DNA from: Actinomycetota bacterium
Lineage (GTDB): Bacteria; Actinomycetota; Humimicrobiia; Humimicrobiales; Humimicrobiaceae
NCBI GenBank assembly: GCA_023380915.1
Contig: JAMCSM010000137.1
Span: 1 to 8,496 of the forward strand
DNA length: 8,496 nt
Direction: 5' to 3'
Shown: positions 1 to 5,047 of the stretch, in pieces
How the letters are laid out: every line of letters starts with the position of its first letter
Position numbering within the stretch: the stretch's first letter is position 1
Position numbers and translations under genes: made by a program
Notes under the pieces: model-generated
Databases searched by the model: none
What the model was told of the DNA's origin: nothing
Seen by the model: the letters and a program-made list of their open reading frames with translations, nothing else

Positions 1-72
1 TCAAATCGATTCTGCTATTTCTTTTATGTTTTTCATTTTTGCGGCTTGTGCGATCTCAATATCACTTTTCAA
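1..72 (-). pseudogene. fhs: 5' fragment of formate-tetrahydrofolate ligase gene, stop at codon 24
   Basis: Formate-tetrahydrofolate ligase joins formate to tetrahydrofolate using ATP, at the entry to the methyl branch of one-carbon and acetogenic metabolism. The start is TTG at 72-70, preceded by a strong AGGAGGG site at about 79-85. The peptide opens KSDIEIAQAAKMK, the well-conserved beginning of this enzyme family, then continues NIKEIAESI and hits TGA at 3-1, the first bases of the window. Family members usually continue with a Gly-Ile or Leu-Gly pair here, so one GGA-to-TGA change would explain the stop. A truncation or a sequencing error are alternatives. Family members are about 555 residues long, so almost all of the gene would lie outside the window. 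Identity is fairly sure; whether the gene is truly broken cannot be judged from here. Confidence 0.75.
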
Positions 73-130
73 AGTATACCCTCCTTGTATGGTATTTATT
101 TACTTTTTTTAAAGTTCATTCTTATTGCTT

Positions 131-153
131 TAAAGGCGCACCTTTATTTTTTT
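131..153 (+). terminator. short hairpin with seven T's (plus strand)
   Basis: TAAAGG (131-136) and CCTTTA (141-146) form a 6-bp stem with a CGCA loop, followed by seven T's at 147-153. It is terminator-like for a plus-strand transcript, which here would be antisense to fhs. On the minus strand the same hairpin sits in the fhs leader without a T tract. The role is uncertain. Confidence 0.4.
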
Positions 154-175
154 AAGCCCTGCAGCATATTTAAGA

Positions 176-204
176 ATTATATATGAATTACAAGTCTGTT
201 ACAA
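176..204 (-). promoter_or_regulatory. sigma-A-type promoter for fhs
   Basis: On the minus strand TTGTAA (204-199) and a perfect TATAAT (181-176) are 17 bp apart. Transcription would begin near 169, giving a leader of about 97 nt before the TTG start. The -35 box lies at the edge of a short 13-bp tandem repeat. Confidence 0.6.
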
Positions 205-236
205 CATTCTACCCCAACATTCTGCCCCAACATCAT
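204..236. repeat. 13-bp tandem repeat, about 2.5 copies
   Basis: Units ACATTCTACCCCA (204-216) and ACATTCTGCCCCA (217-229) are followed by a partial third copy starting ACAT (230-236). The two full units differ at one base. The array touches the -35 box of the fhs promoter. Confidence 0.75.
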
Positions 237-272
237 GGAAAATATTATGAATTAATATGGACTTTATTTTAT

Positions 273-356
273 TTATTTAAATTTGATAAAAGCTGGTTCG
301 AATCTCTTTGGGGCAGCCATGATTGACTCGCCAGTATTTACAAGTTCTTTTCTTGA
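273..356 (-). pseudogene. C-terminal gene remnant cut by the IS end, possibly HU-like
   Basis: An open frame runs on the minus strand from the edge of the IS element to TAA at 275-273, giving 27 residues. The peptide contains RKELVNTGESI, then APKRFEPAF and a basic end IKFK. The order Arg-Lys, Asn, Thr-Gly-Glu-x-Ile, then Pro-x-Phe and basic residues resembles the DNA-binding arm and C-terminus of HU/IHF histone-like proteins. The spacing to the Pro-x-Phe is one residue longer than usual and the final helix is short, so this is a suggestion only. No matching N-terminal half exists on the other side of the IS. The frame stops making sense exactly at the inverted repeat, which supports truncation by the element or an adjacent deletion. 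Confidence 0.4.
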
Positions 357-357
357 G

Positions 358-370
358 TTTGTCAGTTGAT
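358..370. repeat. IS terminal inverted repeat, left copy
   Basis: TTTGTCAGTTGAT pairs perfectly with the complement of 2208-2220 and forms the downstream end of the element relative to the transposase. Confidence 0.75.
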
Positions 371-382
371 TTTTAAATTCCC

Positions 383-417
383 GCACAAAAAGGGCAAATT
401 TAGCCCAAAATCCGTGC
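383..417 (-). terminator. weak terminator after the transposase gene
   Basis: On the minus strand GGGC and GCCC (406-403 and 395-392) can pair around a 7-nt loop, followed by TTTTT (391-387). An outer GCAC/GTGC pair (417-414 and 386-383) could close the structure. It starts 24 bp after the transposase stop. The stem is short, so confidence is modest. Confidence 0.4.
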
Positions 418-430
418 ATATTGCCACTAC
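418..430. repeat. 13-bp direct repeat, copy 1, inside the IS left end
   Basis: ATATTGCCACTAC recurs unchanged at 2123-2135, just upstream of the transposase promoter. It is a direct repeat, unlike the inverted ends, and could be a subterminal transposase-binding site. Confidence 0.6.
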
Positions 431-440
431 TTTTTTCTTT

Positions 441-2063
441 TTAAAGATTTAATTCGTCTATTTGTGTAATATTTTTTGGAGAGGGTATTTTTAAGATTCT
501 TAAGATTTTATAGGCAAGATCTTCTGCTTTGGTCCTGATAAAGTAGGAACTGCCTCCAAGGGTTACTTTTGCAAAGTTTAAGGAGTTTAGAGCATCCTTA
601 ACTTTATCTGCTGAGGCAGATATACCATTTCTGGCAAGCTTGTATTCAAGATGTCTTGCAAGAAGAAATGCTAAAAAGCATATTACAAAATGACCTTTTA
701 TTCTCTTTGGTGTCCAGACAAATATGGGTTGAACCTCAAGATTTGATTTCATTATTCTGAAAGAGTGTTCAATTTTGTAGAGGTTATGATATGCTGATAT
801 TGCATCTAGCTCAGTAATACTTTCTTCATTTGTAGCTATTGCATAATAGCCATCAAACCTTTCATCATTTTCTATCGCAGATGTATCCAGGAAATAATTT
901 ATATTATCTGCCTCTTGAGCAATATATTTTTTTGCGCCTTTTTTATTTGATGCCTTTATCTTAGAGAAGTTTTCCAGCAGGAATTTTGCTTTTTCAACTT
1001 GTCTGTCTCTGTCTATTTTATCCTTTTTTGCTCTTGTCTCTGAATAAGTTATTATTATTTTCTGGGACAAGCTTACCTTTTTAGAACCGGAATAAAAGGT
1101 ATGGGCATAGGGAATAACCTTGTAGCTTAGGGACTGCTCCCCGTCGCCAATATTTACATAACCCGGCAAGAACACTTGTTCTTTTATCTTATCAGGTGCT
1201 TGCTTTAGTCTGTATGCAAATATGTATGAATAACCCCTGTCAGTAATATCTTTTAAATTAATCTTAGACGTTATACCCTTGTCTGCAACTATTATTACCT
1301 TTCTTATTCCAAATCTTTTCTCCAAAGCTTCAAGGGCGGTAGGAAGTGTTTTTCCATCAAAAGTATTTCCCGGAAAGAGCTCATATCCTACAGGTCTTCC
1401 GCAAGCGTCAATAAGTAGACCCATTACAACCTGGACTTTACCCGGTTTTCCTGCCTTTGAAAACCCGTAGTCTTTTAAACTGTCAGCCATACATGATGAA
1501 AAGGAAAAGGTGGTAACATCATAAAATACAATATCCACATTTAAATTAAAAAGATTTCTGTTTATATCAAACAGTTCTTTTTCTACCAGCTCTTTTGAAT
1601 CAGCCAGAATATCTAAACTTCTGTATATATTATTTAGCTCTACAGGACAAAGGCCTGTGTATCTGTCCTGGCTGTTATATACGGAAAGTTTTGATGAAGG
1701 AGCCAGAAGGTGTGATATTGCCATTAAAAAGGAAGTCTTTGAAAGACTATATGATATTTTTGTTTTTGAGCTGGCAGTCTCAAGTATCCTGTCAATGCCA
1801 AAATCATTCCATATTTTTTTATATGCAACATAACCCCAGTTTGACATTTCTGCTTCTGATATATTGTTAAGATCTGCAGCAGTTTCTGCATTTGATAGTT
1901 CAAGTAGCCTTCTTGCAAAGTTTTGAAAGCTAGGGTTTCCTTTTATGACATCAAGTCTTCCTAAATTAAACAGCACCCTGTGCTTTACGGCTCCATCTTG
2001 CCTGTATGATTCTACAGCCTGAGCGTATTTGAAACTGCCTGATTTTGTAATCTTGATAAACAT
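441..2063 (-). CDS. IS1634-family DDE transposase
   Basis: This 540-residue transposase cuts and joins the ends of its own element. The N-terminus, with VESYRQDGAVKHRVLFNLGRL at residues 17-37, is typical of the IS1634 group. The RNase H-fold catalytic triad can be placed at D182 (in YDVTTF), D261 (in VADKG) and E432. E432 lies in an IS4-type Y-(2)-x-(3)-E-(6)-K motif, with Y425 and K439. The usual Arg of that motif is Leu428 here. The hydrophobic stretch 457-470 is a normal core helix of the fold. Length and all motifs are intact, so the enzyme is probably active or recently was. The start is the family's usual MFI, with no ribosome site in front of it. It is the only gene in the element. 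Confidence 0.9.
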   Translation of the reverse strand: MFIKITKSGSFKYAQAVESYRQDGAVKHRVLFNLGRLDVIKGNPSFQNFARRLLELSNAETAADLNNISEAEMSNWGYVAYKKIWNDFGIDRILETASSKTKISYSLSKTSFLMAISHLLAPSSKLSVYNSQDRYTGLCPVELNNIYRSLDILADSKELVEKELFDINRNLFNLNVDIVFYDVTTFSFSSCMADSLKDYGFSKAGKPGKVQVVMGLLIDACGRPVGYELFPGNTFDGKTLPTALEALEKRFGIRKVIIVADKGITSKINLKDITDRGYSYIFAYRLKQAPDKIKEQVFLPGYVNIGDGEQSLSYKVIPYAHTFYSGSKKVSLSQKIIITYSETRAKKDKIDRDRQVEKAKFLLENFSKIKASNKKGAKKYIAQEADNINYFLDTSAIENDERFDGYYAIATNEESITELDAISAYHNLYKIEHSFRIMKSNLEVQPIFVWTPKRIKGHFVICFLAFLLARHLEYKLARNGISASADKVKDALNSLNFAKVTLGGSSYFIRTKAEDLAYKILRILKIPSPKNITQIDELNL

Positions 2064-2069
2064 AACTAA

Positions 2070-2097
2070 ATTATACTACTCTAAATATAAATATCAA
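2070..2097 (-). promoter_or_regulatory. transposase promoter, nearly leaderless
   Basis: TTGATA (2097-2092) and a perfect TATAAT (2075-2070) are 16 bp apart on the minus strand. The -10 box ends 6 bp before the ATG at 2063, so transcription would start at or next to the start codon. No Shine-Dalgarno sequence is present. Confidence 0.6.
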
Positions 2098-2122
2098 GAT
2101 TATATCAAGAATATTATAATAA

Positions 2123-2135
2123 ATATTGCCACTAC
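2123..2135. repeat. 13-bp direct repeat, copy 2, inside the IS right end
   Basis: Identical to 418-430 in the same orientation. It lies about 25 bp upstream of the transposase -35 box. Confidence 0.6.
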
Positions 2136-2207
2136 ATTTTTAACAAATATTATGAAAAAAAGACTATTTTGTGCTTAAATTAGGTGATTTTAGGTGGTAA
2201 AATGGAC

Positions 2208-2220
2208 ATCAACTGACAAA
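2208..2220. repeat. IS terminal inverted repeat, right copy
   Basis: ATCAACTGACAAA is the exact reverse complement of 358-370. It forms the end upstream of the transposase promoter. Confidence 0.75.
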
Positions 2221-2237
2221 GTCAGGAAAAATTAAGT

Positions 2238-2288
2238 AATTAAATAGTGGAGAATATAATGAATATATTAATTCTCCACTATTTAATT
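2238..2288. repeat. perfect 18-bp palindrome with a 15-nt loop
   Basis: AATTAAATAGTGGAGAAT (2238-2255) is repeated exactly, inverted, at 2271-2288. The RNA hairpin would be strong on either strand. It lies just outside the IS end. No long T tract follows on either strand, so it is not a standard terminator. It could be a small palindromic repeat element, a transcript-end stabiliser or a barrier against read-through. No nearby intact gene ends here. Confidence 0.8.
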
Positions 2289-2400
2289 TTGTAGTGTTAT
2301 TTGAAAATAAATTTAAGAATAAAAAGAGGACTTATCAGTTGGTTTTAGATTAGATAACTTTGTAGCCAGCTAATGGAGTCCAGATCAGGGAGTTATTACA

Positions 2401-2472
2401 ATGAGATTAAAAGACAAAACGGCAATTATAATTAGTGGAGGAACCGGAGTAGGGAGGGCCCGATTCGCTTAA
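2401..2472 (+). pseudogene. N-terminal fragment of a short-chain dehydrogenase/reductase gene
   Basis: The reading MRLKDKTAIIISGGTGVGRA shows the first strand and the Gly-rich NAD(P)-binding turn (GGTGVGRA, residues 13-20) of a short-chain dehydrogenase, following the family's opening of Leu-x-x-Lys plus a hydrophobic strand. An AGGGAG ribosome site lies about 9 bp before the ATG. After codon 20 the similarity stops and TAA follows at codon 24, so about 230 residues are missing. The break falls at a GGGCCC next to a small inverted repeat (ATTCGC, GCGAAT). This is the 5' scar of a deleted gene; the substrate cannot be told. Confidence 0.7.
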
Positions 2473-2481
2473 ATTGCGAAT

Positions 2482-2508
2482 AAAAATTCCCCACCGGTGC
2501 CTGGGGAA
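2482..2508 (-). terminator. terminator closing the Mg2+ transport operon
   Basis: Read on the minus strand, TTCCCCA (2508-2502) pairs with TGGGGAA (2493-2487) around an 8-nt GC-rich loop, followed by TTTTT (2486-2482). It is about 195 bp past the stop of the 79-residue gene and faces the right way to end that transcript. It also separates the operon from the dehydrogenase fragment. Confidence 0.6.
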
Positions 2509-2703
2509 AAATTTTTGCAAAAGTAAGGAATTTTAATTTGCAAAAAACACTCCTCTATAAATTCTTAGTTATATTAGTTATCTAATACAATCAAGCTTCA
2601 AACAAGGTTGAAACTGAGACACTAAATTTAACTAAGTATATTTTAATACTACATTTAAGAAGTAGAACTCTTCTTGTTTAATATCTCAGCTTAGTTTAAA
2701 TAG
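2509..2703. other. intergenic 3' region of the Mg2+ operon
   Basis: No gene is recognised. It contains two nearby TTTGCAAA-centred palindromes (about 2513-2545), a short inverted repeat AAGAAG/CTTCTT (about 2658-2676), and an imperfect long-range pairing of 2622-2636 with 2690-2704. Together these could fold as a structured 3' untranslated region on the minus strand. A 24-codon minus-strand ORF also lies at the left end of this stretch; it is treated as unsupported. Confidence 0.35.
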
Positions 2704-2943
2704 TCATGGTATTAATCTTCCAAATACTCCTGCATAATCCAGTACCCTATATATTGCAAGACAAACCATTAGAATAAGGTATAATCTTAGTATTAACAGT
2801 GAGTATTTCCTGGTCTTTGTCATCTGCATGGGCCCAAGGCTGTCAGGGTTACATTTGTCTTCTTCCTTGTCAAATAGCGGATGAACAACATAGAATTCAT
2901 CTTCATTATAGCTTGCTTCATTTTTTCTTAGTGCAAAATTCAT
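2704..2943 (-). CDS. 79-residue single-span membrane protein, linked to the transporter
   Basis: I do not recognise a named family. The protein has a hydrophilic N-terminal half with acidic clusters (NEDE at 13-16, DKEED at 25-29). A basic TKTRK (42-46) is followed by one hydrophobic helix at about 48-66 and a short tail ending FGRLIP. The positive-inside rule suggests a cytoplasmic N-terminus. A good AGGAAGTG ribosome site lies about 4 bp before the ATG, and the gene starts 32 bp after the transporter stop on the same strand, so the two are surely cotranscribed. An accessory or regulatory subunit of the Mg2+ transporter is the natural guess, with the acidic segment perhaps sensing the ion; this is inferred from context only. 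Confidence 0.75.
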   Translation of the reverse strand: MNFALRKNEASYNEDEFYVVHPLFDKEEDKCNPDSLGPMQMTKTRKYSLLILRLYLILMVCLAIYRVLDYAGVFGRLIP

Positions 2944-2975
2944 TTTGTCACTTCCTTTCTTATGTTTTTCTTTTT

Positions 2976-4319
2976 TTATACTTTTACCAGTAAATTTGGC
3001 AGCAAAACCTGTATTGCAAGTATTGCTGATAGTGCAAATAGGACGAAGATAATTGTCCAGTTTATAACATTATTCCAGGTCTTATTTGCAAGCTTTTCTC
3101 CAAGCAGCTCTTTGTCATTTAAAAGAAGCTGTAAAAATATTATTGCCGATGGCAGCATTAACCCTGCAAGTACCTGAACGCCAATAATAATAAGCTGAAG
3201 CGGTGCTTGTGGAATTAATACAATTGCTGCTGCCACAATTACTGCACCAATATAAACACCATAAAATCCGGGGGCTTCCTTAACTTTTTTCTGAAGGCTA
3301 TGCTTCCACCCAACTACCTCACTGTAAGCCCATGCACTTGCAAGAGAAATTGCAGTTGCCCCAAGAACTGCAGCATTTACCATCATAAGTAGAACACCGT
3401 ATTTTACAAAATCCCCAAGAATTGGCCCTAATGCAACTGCCATTTGTGAGGGATCTTCATATTTTATCCCATGCTTATAAAGAACGCTTGCTACAATCAT
3501 CATCATGCAGGCTACGGTTACTGTAAAAGATGCACCTATAAATGTATCAAGCCTTGCCCACTTCATATCTTTAAACCTAAGCTTTTTATCAGCAACGCAG
3601 CTCTGTTGGAAGAATAGCTGTCTGGATGCAACAGTCGTACCCACTATAGCCACAATAAGAAATACAAGGCTTGTAGTAATGCCTCCACTTAGAATTCCGG
3701 GCACTGCAATATTATGTAAAACCTCTCCTGTAGAAGGTTTTGCTATGACTGCAAATGCAATCCAGACAGCATCTAAGACACAGAGAAATACTGAAATTCG
3801 CTCCCATCTTAGATAACTTCCTGTAATTACCATTGCAATAAGCCCAGCTGCTGCAACCGGAACTGAAATAAATGGTTGAATACCTATTTTACTTAAAGCA
3901 AGTGATATGGCTGCAAATTCTGTAACCAGGGTTAGAAAGTTAATAAGTTCTAGATCTATAAGTGAAAACAGTCCCCAGAATTTACCAAATCTCTGGTAAA
4001 TCATTGCAGCATGCCCCCTGCCTGTGGCAATGCCAAGTCTTACAACCATCTCCTGGCAGAAGTAAGTAACGGGTAGTAGCAGAAGCATTGTCCAGAGAAG
4101 TCTAGTACCATAAAGCGCACCAGCCTGCGTATAAGTGGAAACTGCTCCAGCATCATTGTCTGCCACCATTACAATAAGTCCGGGACCAAATACTACAAGA
4201 AAACTCCAAAAATTTCTGGAAAAGGCTGACCTTGTATAATGTGGTCTTGTAAGAATTGTCCCACCAGTTGCAGTACCATTTTCTATTGTTATATTATTTA
4301 TTTCTTTTTTTAAAGCCAT
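2976..4319 (-). CDS. NRAMP-related Mg2+ transporter (NRMT type)
   Basis: This 447-residue integral membrane protein of the SLC11/NRAMP family has about 11 hydrophobic helices on the LeuT fold. Classical NRAMP proteins carry Mn2+ or Fe2+ through a DPGN motif in helix 1 and Met-Pro-His in helix 6. Here helix 1 reads VADNDAGAV with D54-N55-D56. Helix 6 reads GTTVASRQLFF, with Ala231-Ser232-Arg233 where Met-Pro-His is expected. Loss of the metal-coordinating Met and use of DND are hallmarks of the NRMT branch shown to transport Mg2+ in Clostridium and Eggerthella. The M-box riboswitch upstream supports the same substrate independently. The ATG at 4319 has only a weak purine-rich site (AAGAG) before it. 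It is likely intact and is followed by a 79-residue membrane protein gene in the same operon. Confidence 0.9.
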   Translation of the reverse strand: MALKKEINNITIENGTATGGTILTRPHYTRSAFSRNFWSFLVVFGPGLIVMVADNDAGAVSTYTQAGALYGTRLLWTMLLLLPVTYFCQEMVVRLGIATGRGHAAMIYQRFGKFWGLFSLIDLELINFLTLVTEFAAISLALSKIGIQPFISVPVAAAGLIAMVITGSYLRWERISVFLCVLDAVWIAFAVIAKPSTGEVLHNIAVPGILSGGITTSLVFLIVAIVGTTVASRQLFFQQSCVADKKLRFKDMKWARLDTFIGASFTVTVACMMMIVASVLYKHGIKYEDPSQMAVALGPILGDFVKYGVLLMMVNAAVLGATAISLASAWAYSEVVGWKHSLQKKVKEAPGFYGVYIGAVIVAAAIVLIPQAPLQLIIIGVQVLAGLMLPSAIIFLQLLLNDKELLGEKLANKTWNNVINWTIIFVLFALSAILAIQVLLPNLLVKV

Positions 4320-4616
4320 GTTATCTTATTTCTCTTACAGGATATATTCCAACTTAAAGTAAAAATTTTAAGTAATATTTAAAAGCAGCATAAAACTGCA
4401 TGACAAATAAACAAAACTAAATTATTTTAATTTTCAGTTATGCTTGTTGAATGTTTTATAGAAGTTAAATGTTCGGATCACATTTGCAAAAATCAAACTG
4501 GCTAAAATTTTTTACTCATTTTGATTTTGCAAAAGTGGCTTGATAGTGAAGTGCGATTATTGAGTAGTAGTGTATAATCTGTGTTTAGATAAATCAGCTT
4601 TAAAACCTTCTATTTA
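4320..4616 (-). other. long intercistronic gap in the Mg2+ operon
   Basis: Almost 300 bp separate the 42-codon ORF from the transporter, with no coding remnant that I can recognise. It holds the large inverted repeat at 4479-4537. A smaller GCAG/CTGC hairpin followed by TTTT lies at about 4384-4402 (minus strand). A poor promoter candidate, TTGTTT-16-TATGCT, lies in the same area. The hairpins could add a second control point or protect the mRNA. Confidence 0.4.
4479..4537. repeat. imperfect 19-bp inverted repeat, 21-nt loop
   Basis: The arms at 4479-4497 and 4519-4537 both contain TTTGCAAAA next to ATCAAA and differ by a few mismatches. The transcript would form a long AU-rich hairpin in the leader of the transporter. 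The TTTTGCAAAAGT piece also occurs at about 2514-2524, so this may be a dispersed palindromic element. Confidence 0.6.
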
Positions 4617-4745
4617 TTAGTTAGTAGCTGCAGGTGATAAATAATGGAAACTAGCTAACCTGTGCTTACTTGTAATATTTTTTTGCTTTTTATCTAAATT
4701 ACAATAACCAGAGCCGTCACTATCGCTGCTACTGTGACCTTCCAT
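4617..4745 (-). CDS. 42-residue ORF directly behind the M-box terminator
   Basis: The ORF starts at ATG 4745 and ends at TAA 4619-4617. An AGGAGGTGG ribosome site at 4760-4752, 6 bp before the ATG, is the best in the window. The peptide opens MEGHSSSDSDGSGYCNL, a Ser/Asp/Gly-rich stretch with one His and one Cys, and then becomes basic (DKKQKNITSKHRL). There is no membrane helix. It resembles no family I know. It is the first cistron under riboswitch control, about 29 bp after the terminator stem. Options are a short peptide with a role in Mg2+ homeostasis, a leader ORF whose translation affects the mRNA, or the 5' scar of a lost gene whose ribosome site survived. Translation is likely; function is unknown. 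Confidence 0.5.
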   Translation of the reverse strand: MEGHSSSDSDGSGYCNLDKKQKNITSKHRLASFHYLSPAATN

Positions 4746-4773
4746 TTGTTACCACCTCCTGTTACTAAAGAAA

Positions 4774-4800
4774 AAAACCTCTCAACTAATGAAAGGTTTT
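4774..4800 (-). terminator. M-box expression-platform terminator
   Basis: On the minus strand AAAACCTTTC (4800-4791) pairs with GAGAGGTTTT (4783-4774), a 10-bp stem with one T-G wobble and a 7-nt loop. The T tract continues to 4771. It sits directly after the aptamer and before the first ribosome site, as expected for a riboswitch that ends transcription when Mg2+ is bound. Confidence 0.85.
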
Positions 4801-4814
4801 TAATTTATAAAAAC

Positions 4815-4979
4815 TCTTACCTTCGTTGAGCTTCAACTTCATACAGCTTTGAGTACTTAATTTACCCAGCTACATTAAATAAAACCTTAATTCGGTAATA
4901 CTTGCTAACCCATTGGCGTCTCTCGACATTTCCGGGTAGTAGCTTATATCTGTACAGTAGTCTCGCCTAACATAAGTTA
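4815..4979 (-). ncRNA. M-box (ykoK leader) Mg2+ riboswitch aptamer
   Basis: The minus strand shows the conserved M-box blocks in order: GTTAGGCGAGAC near the 5' end (about 4972-4961), GATATAAGCTACTACCCGGA (4950-4931), then GTCGAGAGACGCCAATGGGT (4927-4908). Further on come GTAGCTGGGT (about 4873-4864), AAAGCTGTATGAAGTTGAAG and CTCAACGAAGG near the 3' end. The 5' CTTA and 3' TAAG can close helix P1. M-box RNAs fold around several Mg2+ ions and switch off Mg2+ uptake genes when Mg2+ is plentiful. A terminator follows at once, and the regulated genes are the small ORF, the NRMT transporter and the 79-residue protein. Every conserved core block is recognisable, so it should be functional. Confidence 0.95.
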
Positions 4980-5018
4980 TTCAATTTTCAATTCAAAATT
5001 ATATTTGAATTTTAAAAA

Positions 5019-5047
5019 AATATAAGCCTATTAATAGTATTTGTCAA
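5019..5047 (-). promoter_or_regulatory. promoter of the M-box/Mg2+ transporter operon
   Basis: A perfect TTGACA (5047-5042) and TATATT (5024-5019) are separated by 17 bp on the minus strand. Transcription would start near 5012, about 35 nt before the aptamer. A small ATTCAAA/TTTGAAT hairpin fits in that interval. It is the strongest promoter in the window, so control by the riboswitch is probably the main regulation. Confidence 0.85.

Larger units (their letters stand above)
358..2220 (-). mobile_element. IS1634-type insertion sequence (IS4-related)
   Basis: A perfect 13-bp inverted repeat, TTTGTCAGTTGAT at 358-370 and its complement at 2208-2220, encloses the transposase gene. The element is about 1863 bp, within the range of the IS1634 group. 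Outside the repeats the bases GA(G/C) also match, so the true ends may be up to 3 bp further out. I see no target duplication in the adjacent flanks; this group can make long or variable ones, or one flank may have been deleted. A 13-bp direct repeat (418-430 and 2123-2135) lies just inside both ends. The transposase reads right to left. Confidence 0.75.

Noticed and set aside
222..319. tRNA-like arrangement: GGTTCGAATC followed by TTGGGGCAGCCA, with a matching CTGCCCCAA 80 bp before
   Set aside because: The T-stem does not pair, no D-arm or anticodon arm can be drawn, and the right half is explained by the coding remnant on the minus strand. The 9-bp inverted repeat (222-230, 308-316) is real but probably chance.
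355..2223. Target-site duplication flanking the IS
   Set aside because: The bases outside the two inverted repeats were compared and no direct repeat of 4 bp or more was found in the adjacent flanks.
2469..2543. 24-codon minus-strand ORF from TTG with a GAGGAG site
   Set aside because: It runs through the operon terminator stem, has a rare start and is very short; I cannot support it as a gene.
3505..3816. 103-codon open frame on the plus strand
   Set aside because: It lies wholly antisense to the transporter gene, has no ribosome site and no family look; it is a shadow of the coding frame. The same holds for the shorter plus-strand frames at 1279-1470, 1595-1870, 2799-2993 and 2962-3177, and the minus-strand frame at 1724-1918.
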